Positions 1 to 13,142 of a DNA stretch of 64,000 nt are shown here, piece after piece (position 1 is the stretch's first letter; every line of letters begins with the position of its first letter). Location of the stretch: NCBI GenBank assembly GCA_951394045.1, contig OX595991.1, positions 434,001-498,000 of the forward strand. The letters run 5' to 3'. The notes below the pieces were generated by a model. It had not been told where the DNA came from. It made no database searches and saw nothing but the letters and a program-made list of their open reading frames with translations. A program made the translations under genes and the position numbers. The DNA is from Nitzschia sp. DOCU1. Taxonomy: Eukaryota > Bacillariophyta > Bacillariophyceae > Bacillariales > Bacillariaceae.

Positions 1-3000
1 TTCTTCGAGGGTATCCTTGGAAATGCTGTTTGGGGTAGTAAGACCTCCGCGGCTCCCGCATCTCCAGTGGCGGAATACGGCCAAGAGTTGCTTCGGGGCA
101 GTCGATTCCTACCGGGGTCGGACGCAAATGGCTTCAATTTCACTCGTTTCAACATTCAGCTTGAATCTCCGGAGTTGCTTTTTCCGGTTACGTATAATTC
201 TCCCCATTTTCTGCGGCTCGATCTCGGGGGAATCCATGTGACGAACAAGTACGACGGTACCTTGATTGACGGAAACGGCTCAAGCGAGGAACTAGGTGCA
301 CGAATGCAGTGGTTCAACAACTGCGCTATTGTCATGAGTGATTTGAGACTTTTCAGTTGGAACGGCAAAGAACTCGGACAGAACGCGGTTGTCGCAAATG
401 TTGCTTTGCGGTGGCCAACTGGGCCTTCAGCTCCCTTAGTTTCTCCAAAATGGCGAGTGAAGTGCAGCTTTGATAGCTTGGATATTACGCTTCGCAGGGC
501 AGATTACGCGCTGATACAGCACATCATTACCTACAACATCGGTGAGCAATCTCGGCACCTGAATGAATGGCACGCCTTGCAAAAATTATCGCCGGCTGAC
601 TTCCTAGCGTACACCGAGAGCATTCTCGTCCATTACGGTTACGACCAGAAGGACGTCACGCCAACGACGTACGATCTCCGAGTCTCCATCCCATGTGTCA
701 GTGCGAAGTTCGTTGATTCAGTCAACAAACCCATTGCCGTTGCGAGGTGCATTGATCTTGTCTGGAGTTTGCGTAAGGACTCGGACCTGATTAGCAAGCA
801 AAAGGCAACATTTGACATCAACCTGGAAGCTCCTTCGTCATCCTCCAGCATGGAAAAGCTTCTCTCCTCTTGGAAATACGATCAAGCGACTCTGCTGGAA
901 GATTTCGAGTCCGATGAGAACGAGGAAATCCCCGAGCTTACATATACGTCAACGACCCTCCCATGTGGTGACAATACTAAAGAATTGGAGATTGTTGACG
1001 CGTGTATCTACGCCGACATCCCTGCGTGGAGAAATTTCGTGGATTTCTTTTCCTCTCTTCCGGAACCCGCCCTTTTTGAAGAATCGGAAATCACGACGTC
1101 GATACAGGTCGGTGACAGATGGTACAGAATTGGTGGTGAGGCGCCGAAGGACTCTGCTTCTTCTGCCGTCAAAGATACGGAAAAGGGTCTTGATTGGATC
1201 AAGACGTTCAATTTTTCCTTGAACGGGAGTTCTGTGAAGCACATGCATCGTTCGTTGCAGACCTCAAATGCCCCTACATTTCAGATGAGAGTTTCCCTGA
1301 CATCACCGCGCATTATTCTTTCATCTGACCCGATGGAAGGCGTCGTTTCTCGTCTGGTTCTCCGAATGAGCCATCTCGACCTGTTGCATGTGAATTCCGG
1401 GATTGATTACGCAGTCATGAGATCCTTCCTGCTGGACGAGGTCGAAGTGTACACACTGTCTGGTACCCTTAAGAGGAGAAAACGAGAAGGAGAAAACTCG
1501 TTGATTCATCCCTGGAGCGTCGGGGGGATAATGGAGAAGTGCAACGGCCAGAACGTCGGCAACTGCAAAGAGCATGTGGTCAGGATCAGTGCAGACGTCC
1601 TCCAAGCAAGAGCATCCTATTCTGACATGGCAGTCGCAATCGAAGTGTGTCTCAGTGTCGCGCACTCAGCAAGCGACGAAGGGCATCTTCAGATTTCAAA
1701 ATCTTCGTCATCGGGCTCAATACCGAATTCTAGCTTTTCGACTGGCCCAGAACTAACCCCTCACATAGCTGTGGACCCGGAAGCGGATGAGGGCAAGTTC
1801 TGTTCCGGCCCAGATTTTTCCCTTTTCGACGTTGAATGCGACGGATTTGAACTCCTCGTGGCGGATGATAGTGGGCGCCATTTCGCTACAAACCAAGACC
1901 TTATCATCCTTTCGCTCGGGAAAGTCCTATTCAGCCATAGGGAGCGACGCGGCAAACCTTCGAGAATGCATCTTCGGCTACATGGATTTGACCTTTTCGA
2001 CTGTCTCCAGCCAGCTGATTCCCCTTTCAGGACCGCTGCTTCCACCAGGCCCGGCACCACTCGCATGAGTTGGAACTCCAACGATGCAGCGAACGAAATG
2101 CCCGATGATTCATTCGAACAGCGGAAGTACGATTGGAACGAGTGCAAAATCCAGAGCCTCGGCGATTCCAAATTCGAAGTAGCGGCTGGTTTGGTCCAAC
2201 GATTGACTCTGTCAACCGAGCGTTGTTCGTCTATGCAAGACAATCACGACCGCTATGTCCAGCTGCCCCTGAAAGTAATCGAAGTGTCGCGCAGTACGAC
2301 CGCAATGATGCAGCAATATCAAGTAAAACTGCGGTCGTTGTCCGTGCAGTGGAACCCTTCTACTGTCATCGCGATCCAGCGCTTCTTGGGCCGCCTTAGA
2401 AAGGAGTCGAAATCCAAGATTGTTCAAGTTTTTCACAGCGACATGGACGATCTCATTGCCGGAAGATCGAAGGACTTTGGAGACCATGGAATCGTATCTC
2501 CGACCTCGTCAGGTATCCAGCAGTCTATGTCGGTCGAAGCCACGATCGAACTTGATCTATTGGAGATTATGCTCAACAAGGAGCATCAGAATCGACGTTT
2601 GCTTGAAATGACTTTATCGAATTGCCGGCTCGAGCTGGATTCTACTGACCGAGGAATGACTTTGAGTGGAAGTGTTGGAACTCTGTCAGCGTGGGATTCG
2701 GATAGCTACCCCGATGGAATCCAAACTGAGAATCGGCACGTTGTTAAAGTACTTAAATCGGGGCACGAATCTGACAGCCCGCCTTCGGAGTTTCTCAGGT
2801 TAACGTACAAAACGTTTAAAAGTCCACAAGATTCATTGGACATCAACGCGCTCCCTAACTGGGTACAAACTCACATATCCGAAATTGGAGGAATCGACGA
2901 TTTTTTGAGTGTTCGCGTGGCTGCAACCGAGTTCTGCTACTTGAAGGAACGGACTGAAGAGTTGATTGATTACTTATCGAATGGATTGCCCGGGAAAGGC

Positions 3001-6000
3001 ATGGGAGTGACGTCGCGCGCCGCCAAAGGTTTCATCAGCAAGCGCATCTTGACAAAGAGTTTTCTGGAGTTCCAGAATGATTCGCCTCAAGTCTTCGTTC
3101 CTCAGCACGAATCATCGTCCAATGGGGTTGCATTGGAGCTTGGTGAGTACAATAATGGATGCGGTGGGATGTCCCAGGTACTCTACTCCTTCACTCATCA
3201 CTTTTCCGTGCGACAGGTGATGTAATGGTACGGAGTTATTTCGAAAAAGACACCCCGCCGAGATTGGGTGCAAATGAAAACTGGTGGCGCATTCTTGCTC
3301 TCGACCTCTCTGGATTCCAGGTGGGGATCCGCGAGAATGACAGTTTTGCTGCGGTGACCAATTCGATTGACCTAGGGATTTACCTTCGGAAGCCAACTTC
3401 AAAAGGAGGAGAACTATCTCTTCGCGGGAAGCTATCGTTTGTCGACTTAGTGCTAAGGTATACGGACTACAGTCTCATTCGGTGTGTGGCAGACGACAAC
3501 GTTGGTAGAAAGATTGACACCGATAAATGGGACAACATAGAGAAAGCATACTGGTCGGAGGAAGTCGATGGTGAAAATGCAACAGTCACCGGTTCTGAGG
3601 AAGGGCAAATTAAATTGATTGAAAATCGAGTTGAATATTCATCTAACGCCAGGTTCGTCCGCTATGGCAAGGCTGGAAAGAGGAAGTTAAAGACCGAGAA
3701 GAAGGGGAGCATCGACTCCAAAGAGGAGGATTTGTCTCCTTCTAAGTCATCGGAGGGAGGTGGCAGCAGCATCGACCTCAAGTTCGTGCTTGACGGTTTA
3801 TCATTGAAGCTGACTCGTGATGACACGCCAGACGGAATCGGGGAAGAAGATTTGGCATCTGCATTTTGCTATGACATTATCCTGCTGCGAGTTCAAATCG
3901 TCGAAATCTCCATGACGACGAGCGAAACTGGCGAAGTCTCGTTCCACTTATCATTGTTCCGATTGGGGCTTTTCGATCTGGGTGATGGTGGCCGTCTGGT
4001 GAGGGAACGGTACTACGCGGCACTTTTGAGAGGAAGCCCAAATTCAACCAGAAGCACGCGGAAAGGCCCACGGCGACCATGCCCGTTTCAAGTTATCGCG
4101 GAAGGCTACATTCCAGGCGAAGACGAAAATGGCATAGACGTTGTCAATGGGAAGCAAGACGGGCCTCAGCTCGTTGTTACCGTTGATAGAGGCTCGACGA
4201 CGTCCGCAGGGAAGATTGGGACCTTTGAAACCCTTGAGCTACCCGCTGACGCCAAATTCACAACTGCCCGGGTGGTGGTAAATTACCTCAGTGTCAATGT
4301 CCTGATTCGTCCTCTCAAAGAAGCCCTTGCTTTCTTCGGATGCGATTGGCCCATTCATGGACGTCAGCTGCGGGCTGCGATTCAAGAATCGACGGAGACA
4401 GGAAAATTGAAACCGATTCTTTCGAGCCACCCGCCTCCGAAGCTCGCCAGAAGCGAGGGCTTCCAGCTAAAACTTGTCGCTCACTACCCAAGGGTATTTT
4501 TCCTGGCCGATGAAAGCGACGATCACACTCGAGCTCTTGTGCTCCGCGGGTACGTGCCATTCTTTACAGTTTTCTCCGGTATTACATGCAATTACTCAAC
4601 CATTGGTCGACTTTCTCAACAGCTTGGCCGTTGTCAACATGAGCAAAACTACAAAAGTCGAAGACGAGGATGTGCAACGGGTGCTGTCGGCAGATGCTCA
4701 GTTACAGAGTATGGAAAGTTATATTAACGCAGATGTGCATCAGGCTCTTTGCTTTAAGGCGAGTCACCTTGCAATGGTCGGCGAAGTGAATGCCCATAGC
4801 TTCCCCGAGCCGGAGGATGACGACGTTGCGGAAACAGGGAACTCGCTGGGAGTTGCCTTGATCCAGCCAGTCACTGCGGGGCTCGAATTTTCAGAAACGA
4901 ATCGTGTTCTCTTTCCGACCAAGCGTTCTGTCTTCGTGAACATCGAGCCAGTTTCTACCATGCTAAGTTTCGAGGATCTCAATCTCATTGAAACTGTGCT
5001 CAAGCGGTTTTCTTCGACAAACTCCGGCCAGAACACACACGAGCAAAATGGCGACAAAAGTCTGTCCATTCCCAGCGACGTGTCCATTTTCCCGGCGTCA
5101 TCGCTGTCACCAATGGGGCAGCGGAATCAGACTGGTGTTGACGAATTCGAGGTGACATTTAGGACGCAGCGACTAGGACTTGGCCTTAAAACTACCGGTG
5201 GTAAAACGGTTCTCAACAGTATCCAGAATACGGACCATGACGAGATTGAAGTTGGGGACGTTTTGGTGTCAATTGAAGGCGACAGTTGCTTCGGCTTGTC
5301 CTTGGATATTGTTGTCGACCGTCTGTCAACGTCGAAAAGGCCAATCACCCTTAGATTTGCTCGACAGAAGCAGACCTTTCATCCTTCTTGGAAGCCCGAT
5401 GTCCAACGAAAACCGTCAACGCACAGCAAGGGTTCTAAGAAAAACGAATCGATGGGCGTAAGTTCCTTCTCTGTTTCCCCGTTCACAGTCAATTTCAAGA
5501 AAGGAGCTCCTTCCGGAATAGTCTTGGAACGTAGTATTTGCGGTCGCTTCCCCGTCGTTATGAAAGTCTTGCCGACACTTGCTGTCGCGGTGCCTGAGCA
5601 CTGCGTCGACGAGAGCAATGCGGAACAGATCGAAGCTTTGCTAGAAAAGCCAACTATCCGCGTTCCAAGACCAGGAGCAGTGGTGGTGGCTGTAAACGAA
5701 CAGTCCATTCAAGAGGTTGGTGTGGAGGAAATTTGGACCCAAATATCAAAGATGTCAGCCACCGGAGATTTGGCTTCCGACGAGATATATTCCATGTCTT
5801 TCCTTGAGATCGATTCTGATCTTTGGGGTAAGGTGGAGAGTGTTGATGTGTCCTCGTCCGGATTTGCTCTGTCATTTATCGATGACCTTCATGGCAGAGA
5901 TATGCCTTTATTCCGAGGGAAGCTGAATGCCTTAGAAATACATGGCGAGCGTGGGATAGGGGGTCGTGCGCAAATCATTGAGGTTGAACTGTCGTCCGTT

Positions 6001-9000
6001 CTCAAATTGGAGCCAAACTCTTCTGACGCCAACGGTCCCTGCTTGACGCTGACTCGGGCAGAAGTTGACAATTTGAAGTCTGAGACAGTTATTACTCTTT
6101 CGGCGATTGCCATTTGCTCCGTCGACTACTTTCACCCTCGCATTGCATTCTGGGAGCCGCTTATTGAGCCGTCACAGCTATTTGTGCTTGTAGAAAAGCA
6201 GGCAGGGAGCCAAACTTCCAACAGGCCGGGTCAAGTGGCTGTGGAACTATCGGACCGGCTACTGCGCGAGCAAAGCTTTCGTGAAAATATGGTACCGTCT
6301 ATGGGTGCCAGCCCGCAGATGGTCATTTTCAACCTGACAGATTCTTCGGCGCAGGTAGCAGTGAAAGCAATTAGTCAGTTCAAGGAGTGGCGCAAAACGA
6401 AGGCTTCTACGATGGACGACAATGACGAACATGATGAATTCCAGTTCGGTGATAATGAAATCGAACTCCGAGAATCCAACCCGCTTCCCGACGATGCCGC
6501 TGTCACTACTCCAGCGAATGTTGTGCAGGTTGAGGCCGGTGACCTTTTCCTCGGATCCCCAAGATTCGAATCGGTAGACGAACGCATGACCTCACCGCGA
6601 GATGCAAAACGTGATGCCGCCCAAAGGGCAGCTCAAGCCGCCCTTGTTTTCGCCCAGAAACGTGGTGCCGAAAGTAGTAAGACAAGCGACTCTGCGAAAC
6701 CCTTCGTTCTGCGGAATCGAACTGGAGTATCTATTGCATTCGTACCCAGCGACTCTTGTTCCCGAGCTTCATCTAACGATTTGGCAAATGAAAGCTACCT
6801 CTCCGTTGTAGGCGAATATGCTGGGCTGGGAGACTTTGACCCCTTGTCCATCAAAGAACTCGCTGACAAGGAGGACGCCAAGTTCAGTTTGGAAATCATA
6901 TCGGAGACGTCCCGTGGGAACGCTGACGCACCGGCTCAATCACATGCAGCCTTCAACAAGGTGCGAAACTATGAGGGACGGTTCCCCAGTTTAACGATTG
7001 CCATTCAGGCAGTTTCTGGCGTCTTCATCGAACCGTTGACTGGTCTCCAAGTTTTCAAAGTCGGAAGCACAGTGCGGCACCTTTTGGTACGAAAAGAAGT
7101 CGAACGGGCCTCAGACAAATCCGACTTAACTGAGTATTCGATACCGGTTGTTTGGAAGGTCGAAATAGAAGATAATCGGAGAGTGTTGACACTCAGCACG
7201 GCCGTTCGTGTGGTTACCACGGCTTTTGCCACTCCCGTGGAAATCGGAGTACAGAAAATGATTTATGACAAGCCCGTAGTGCAAATGATGACCTCGTCGC
7301 AGGCAATCAGGTCGATCGGCATTGCCCAGCCGGACTGCCCTTTTTACTTGCCCTTATGGGTTGCGCTCAAGCTGGAGGCAGTCAATATCTTCGTGCGTCC
7401 CCGAGCTGAGGGCGGGGCGAGATATGAATGGGGAAGATCGAGCGTTTTGAGATTTGCTCCGCTCTTACCCAGTTACGAGGAGAGTGTGGGGACTTGGGTT
7501 TGGGAGGAAACGTTCGAAGAACTAGATTATATACGCTGTGATGCTATCGCGGAAGGGGGGCAGCCGATCTGGTTGGCCGTATTTAGTGGGTCATCCTCCA
7601 ACAGCAACGAGCAGTTCGTCGGATCCACCAAGAGGAGAGTTTCCACTTTGAAGTACGAAGAAGAGCACCATGAAGTGATATCTGTCACTCTCGATTCAAA
7701 CGTAACACTGCGAAATATGCTTCCGATGAGCATTGACTGGCAAGTCGCGCATGTCACTCATGGATCGGCTTCACTCTCTATTGTTGATGGATCGCCAATC
7801 CGTTCTGTAGCTAATACGGCGAGCGACGATCCTTCTTCGCCGATCAACGCCAGCTTACACAGTGGAGAATGCACAGAAGTTTTCGCGTGTGATTACGATT
7901 CAGCGCCACTTCAAGCAAGATTCCGTGAGCCGGGTGGGCTGAATTGGTCCGCATGGGCTCCTTTGGCACTCGAAGAAGTGGAGGATAGTGGAGACCAAGA
8001 AATTGAGGAGGAGGACGATAGTAATGTGCCGTCGTTGTTTCCAAGGACCCGGCAGGTCAACGTTCAGGCCACAAATGATAGTTTTGGTGTCCCTTTGACG
8101 TTCGGCGTCCGAATCGTCCCGAAAATGACGCTTGGGACTCTTGATGAACCGACAAGGACGCAAATCTATGGCATCGAAATCATAGTTTATGCGGAATTGT
8201 GGATAAGAAACATCACTGCACTGCCTCTAAACTTTGGCTGTCCGTCATACCAACTTCATGGTAGCGCAACGACCCCAGCGGAGATATTTGATGATTCGGC
8301 AACCCGGTTCAACGCGGAATCGGCCTTGATGGAGATTGCTAGCCTTCTTGAAGTCGGTGACAAGGCTACGGGTCTCGACAAGAAAGCAGCTAGAGAAGTA
8401 GCAATGACAGGTGCCATTCAAAGCCTCCCCAACCAAGAATGCGACGAGTTGTGGGAGGAAGTCTTCGAGTACCTTGAGATCGAGTTCTCCACAGTCAAGC
8501 GCCGATGGTGGGCGTCGGAGAGCTATGACAGCTTTCGCATGAACATAACACAGTCTCTTGAGAATGGGCGTTGGAACTGGATTGGGGACAACTGGGTAAG
8601 TATTTGCTAGAGCGCTGTGTAGTGGGTACTCGTACGCCGGCAATTTCTTACACATTTTCGTTCAGTCCATCGACACGGCAGGTGACGTGAATGCGTCGCT
8701 TGGGGGATGGGAGAGCAGCAGGAATCTGCTCGCTGGCGCAGGTTCCTTCAACGGCAGCCGAACTTTCGACTCCTCGCATTCGATTCGGCGTAGAAGATAC
8801 TTCCGCAACAGGACAGGGTACCGGGCGATGAAAAATTCATACGGCCAACTGGCTTCGCGAAGTGTCATTGCCACTGCGCCGGGGAGCTTGCATGGTGGCC
8901 TGCAAGCCTTCCACCAGCCACTCAAGGATTCATTTACGCGTGAACAGAGGAATATGTTACGGAAGAAGAAACGACGGAAGAATGGCGGTGGATCCAGCGG

Positions 9001-12000
9001 AGAGTCCGACTCAGGAGCAGATGGCGAAGTATTGATGAAAATTGCAGTCAAATGTGCAGATGGGAAGTGGAGTATGCCTGCGACAATCCCGGACAGTGGC
9101 ACTAGCCACGGTGTCCTGCGTGTCCTTGCATCGAGATGGCCATCATTGACTACTGCCCACAGGGGCTCTGATTCCGACCTCCGCAAATTCGGTAGTGCCG
9201 AACGTCGCGGCCTATCTGACATGATTTCCCCATTTGGTTATCGCCCGGCTGACCTTTCACCAGGGCTTCACGAGTTATGCTACACAGTATCGGACGTGGA
9301 AGGCGAGTGGGGCGAGTTTTCTAGGGCAATGGTCGTATCTCCTCGCTTCATGGTGAGGAATGACTCAACGCGAATGAGTATCGAAGTGAAACAGGCTGGT
9401 ACACCAGATGCTACTTCTCTGAAGTTGCCTCCCGGTGCAGTTGAAGCCTTCTACTGGCAGGATTTTCGTTTGCCAGGACTCGTGTGTGTGTCCCCATGCG
9501 TTACAAATGACGAAGGTAGAAGCATCTACAAATGGAGTGGAGGATTTGATATTTGTAACCTTGGTATGGTGCCCCTCCGCATTCGCCGGGAAATTACCGA
9601 GCAAGATTGCCCCAACGCACCAATCGTGAGATCAATGCGGGCTTTAGTCGAAATTCGACCAGGAACCGGTGGTTTCGGCATCACCGTTTCGTTTCGTGAA
9701 GAAGATCCACTCGGAGATGGCTCGCTTTTCAGGATAGAAAACTTATCTCCATTTCCTATTTGGTTGTCTCAAGATGGCATGCTGGCCAATCCCAAAAATT
9801 TTCTGGGCCAAAAATCTTTGTCGACCTCTGTCAGTAGTTCGTTTGGAGCCGATACAGAATCGACTTTCGTTGAAGACTACGAAGCAAATGGGGACTTGAT
9901 TCGACCTGGCGAAAAGTTTGCGTTCGCGCTCGATGTTCCCTATCGACAGGGGAAATATGCTCACCGTAAGGAGGCCACGCTGAAGGAACTGCTCCGTGTC
10001 CGCATTGCACTTGCACCCCTTGCCCATCGAGCGGGCATTGAAACTGTGAAGGTTATCGGCTTGACTGATGTGGGTGAGTCGATCAGGATGAACCCCTCAA
10101 AACTTTTCGGAATCTTGGATGATCAGATGCGGACGAGAATACAAGGCATGAGACTACTTGCTGTCGTAGTCAGCGATGGGCCGACAAGGGTCCTGAAGGT
10201 GATTCTCGTCCGAATTGCGGACGATGACGTTTTTGGAAATACCTTTCGAGAGGTTTCCTACATGGCCTCAAAACAAAATTTGCCTAACGAACAGGGCCTT
10301 TTGTCACCTCGACACCAAAGATTCATAGCTGAGATTCGGGAGTCAGCGACAAGCGCTTTCTCCTTGTACGCAAATGGGCAAATCCCGGAAGAGGATAATG
10401 CAAGGAAAGATGCACTGTATGCAGAGTTAGAAAAGGTCGCCGAGGCGACCATGGAGAGGCATGCGACAAACGGTGGCTCTGAGATGGACCAAATTTACTC
10501 CGTTCGAGCGGAATTTAGTGGCTTCCTATTCAGTCTCGTTGACTCGGCGCCCTCCGAAATCGCCGTGGCGACCCTTCGCAACTTTAATGTTTTGGGTCGG
10601 TGGAATGGCCTCAGAACCAAGGAAGCCTCTCTGATTCTTTCTGTTGGCTGGCTACAGGTGGATAATCACGTGCCGAGTGCTCCATTCAAAGTAGCGGTGC
10701 GGCCTGATACTGCTCGGCGCACGCCTTTGGACGACGCCGACAGTTCAAAGGGTGATTCCGGGGATGAAGCCGCATCGAGTCCGTTGTTGATGGTAGCGAT
10801 TGCGTTTGCTCCGAAACACAACTCCGGGATTGTCTGTCTTCGGTCCGTGACTGTTGCCCCTCGCAATCTTGTGGTTGCAGTCGATTTGGCCTTTTTGGTA
10901 CGGCTTCAACGATTCTTTGTGGGACTGAAAAATCACTTTCAAGGGGGTCCTTCCGATGATGTGTCGGCCAATGCAGGTGCAATGCTCATGTACGCTGAGC
11001 AGAAACGGAACATCCCATTCCCGAACTTTCAGAAGGCAGACGAGGCAATGCAACGAGCCGCTGCAATTGGCACAGCAAGCCAGAAGCTATACTTTCAAGG
11101 CCTCACGATTCTTCCTGCCGCCATTACTCTTTCTGTCGCCCCAGCTCGGGCGCTCACCCAAACTGAAGCAGGCCTGGAAGGCAAGGAAGTTGCTGCCATC
11201 CACCAGGCAGTACGTAAAGGAGACGTTCTCGTTGGTAGCAGCAGCGCTCTGCTGGGTGTACGCGTTGGTCGGAAGAATACAACTCCGTTAGCCGTTGTCC
11301 GTGGGGTTTTCAAGAGTATTGTCGTCGATGCCTTGCTGAGACTTGACGGGGCATCCCTAAACTTTTCCGGCGTATTCTTACGGAATCACATTTCGTCCGG
11401 GCCGCAGTTGTCCACATACTTGCTTGCTCACTACTTGGCGTCACTTCGACAAAATGTCCCTGCTCTGTTGGGTTCCTTGGCCGCGTTTGGAAACCCGCTC
11501 GGTCTCATTCGAGGATTGGGCGATGGAATGAGCGATTTCGTTAGCCAGCCCGTTCGGGGTTTGAAGAAATCTGTACAGGAATTGGACCCCACGTACTTGG
11601 TTGATGGGGTGGCTCGAGGAACTGAATCGTTAGCCCGTCATGCTGTGGGTGGATTTGCCGATTCTGCCTCGTTGTTAACGGAAACTTTCTCGAAAAACAT
11701 GGCTGTGTTGACTCTAGATCGACGATATGCCCAGAATCGGGATCGAAGCAAGCAGCTTCGTCTGAATGCCGGAACTACCGTGACACTGGCAGGTGGTGTG
11801 GAGAGTGGCTTTGTGAAGCTTGTTCAAGGCTTCATGGAGGGTGTCATGGGTGTCGTCAAAGCACCCATGCGGGGCGCCGAGAAGAAAGGTATCGAAGGTT
11901 TTGCCAAGGGTGTCGGTAAGGGTCTGCTAGGATTGTTGGTCAAGCCAATAATTGGTATCAGTGATGCCGCCACCGATGTCATGATCGGAGTCAAGAATTC

Positions 12001-12475
12001 CATGGAAGCTACTAACGGGGGCCAGCAGCAGAACCTTACTCTTATTCGCAATCAGTTTCGCCCTCGTCGACCAATGTACGGCCGAGACAAGGTCCTGCGG
12101 CCCTACAAGCTTGAAGATGCGGCTGCCGCAGCGCTGATGCTTCGGACTCGTTGTGCCGGCGAGAATTACTTGAGTCATTTAGATTTGGGAGACCGTGTCG
12201 CCCTGTTAAGTGTGAAGCGCTTTATTTTGTTGGGTTCGAAGGGTCAAGAGTTGATGGCGCTCAAATACAAGCACGTCGAAAGGGCAGAAGTGCGTCAAAT
12301 CCCCAATGAAGACAACTCGATTGGATGGGCTATCATCATTGTCTTGAATACTCCCCGCAAGAATGGGAGCGAAGTCGAAGTTTTGTCTTGTGCGAGCCGC
12401 GAAGAAGCAGTCGAGCTCTGCAGTCACCTCCAACGAGGAATTGACTTGATTGCGACTGACAGGACAGCCTACTAG
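1..12475 (+). CDS. VPS13: VPS13 family bridge-like lipid transfer protein (5'-truncated by the window)
   Basis: Intermembrane lipid-transfer protein of contact sites. The frame is open from base 1, so the N-terminal chorein end lies upstream. Exons: 1-3142, 3217-4549, 4623-8595, 8666-12475. The introns are 74, 73 and 70 nt with GT-AG ends and matching phases; joined, they give 4085 residues and a TAG stop. In order: long beta-rich repeat region; a PDZ-like segment (about 5146-5364) with a G-L-G-L loop and a possible second one (5464-5815); a dysferlin-like patch around the last intron (8450-8820; W-rich, then R-R-R-R-Y); the VPS13 adaptor-binding/SHR-BD region (about 9330-10230); the conserved VPS13 C-terminal block (11430-11720; G-N-P-L-G-L-I-R-G-L-G-D-G); and a C-terminal PH-like stretch (12080-12460). 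Family assignment rests on the adaptor-binding and C-terminal blocks and the size. The paralogue (A/C/D type) cannot be told. Confidence 0.93.
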
Positions 12476-13142
12476 TTTGTGGCTAGTCACGAGACTTTCA
12501 ACTGCAGAGAAAAAGGATTCCAAGGATTCCTTAGCACTTGTCTTTGCGACCGTTGCCAGTGCAACAATTTTCTTATACCTCTAGTTCAGTAGTACTAGAG
12601 ACGATCGTAGCTTCCTTGTTTAAACATTTGTTTTAGTTCCTGAGTATCTACGGAAAGGCGCAAGCCCCTCCAAAGCGCCGCTCCCACCAGTGGTAGACGG
12701 AGCCCCACAATTGGCCGACTGCGCACTGTAGTCTATTCAGTCAATCCATGTAGGAATCCGGAACACCGAAGGAAGGCACAAGGAAAGGGGCTTCCATTAG
12801 GAATGCCGGCGCGTGGAATTCGGTATCATATGCCCTCAATTAAGACTCCGTCCCACCAACGGCGTCGGAACGGACAATATCGGATGATTCTCACCAAAAA
12901 ATCGGCTGGAAATTTCCGTTGTGCCTGTGTGGGTATCGGAATTACACGCCGGCCGTTCCACCCAGAAGTGCCAAAACGTGCCCGTGTGTGTGTACATGGA
13001 AAACTGGCGACGATGGTGTGCCGTTCGCCTCGTCCATTGAAAGAACAGAGTCATCAGTTGTCTTTGTACCATTAAGGAGAAAGGGAAAGCTCTACAAGTT
13101 GCATTGCTTTCTGTTTATCTTATCTGGCCTTTTGTGGAATCA
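12476..13142. other. Intergenic region, no gene seen
   Basis: About 670 bp between two co-directional genes. It should hold the VPS13 3' end and the promoter of the VASt protein. Short ORFs on both strands (for example 12803-13075) lack recognisable domains and look like chance. No RNA gene or repeat was recognised. Confidence 0.6.

Noticed and set aside
4550..4569. 20-nt intron in VPS13 ending at the first AG
   Set aside because: Too short to splice; the AG at 4621-4622 gives a normal 73-nt intron and the right phase.
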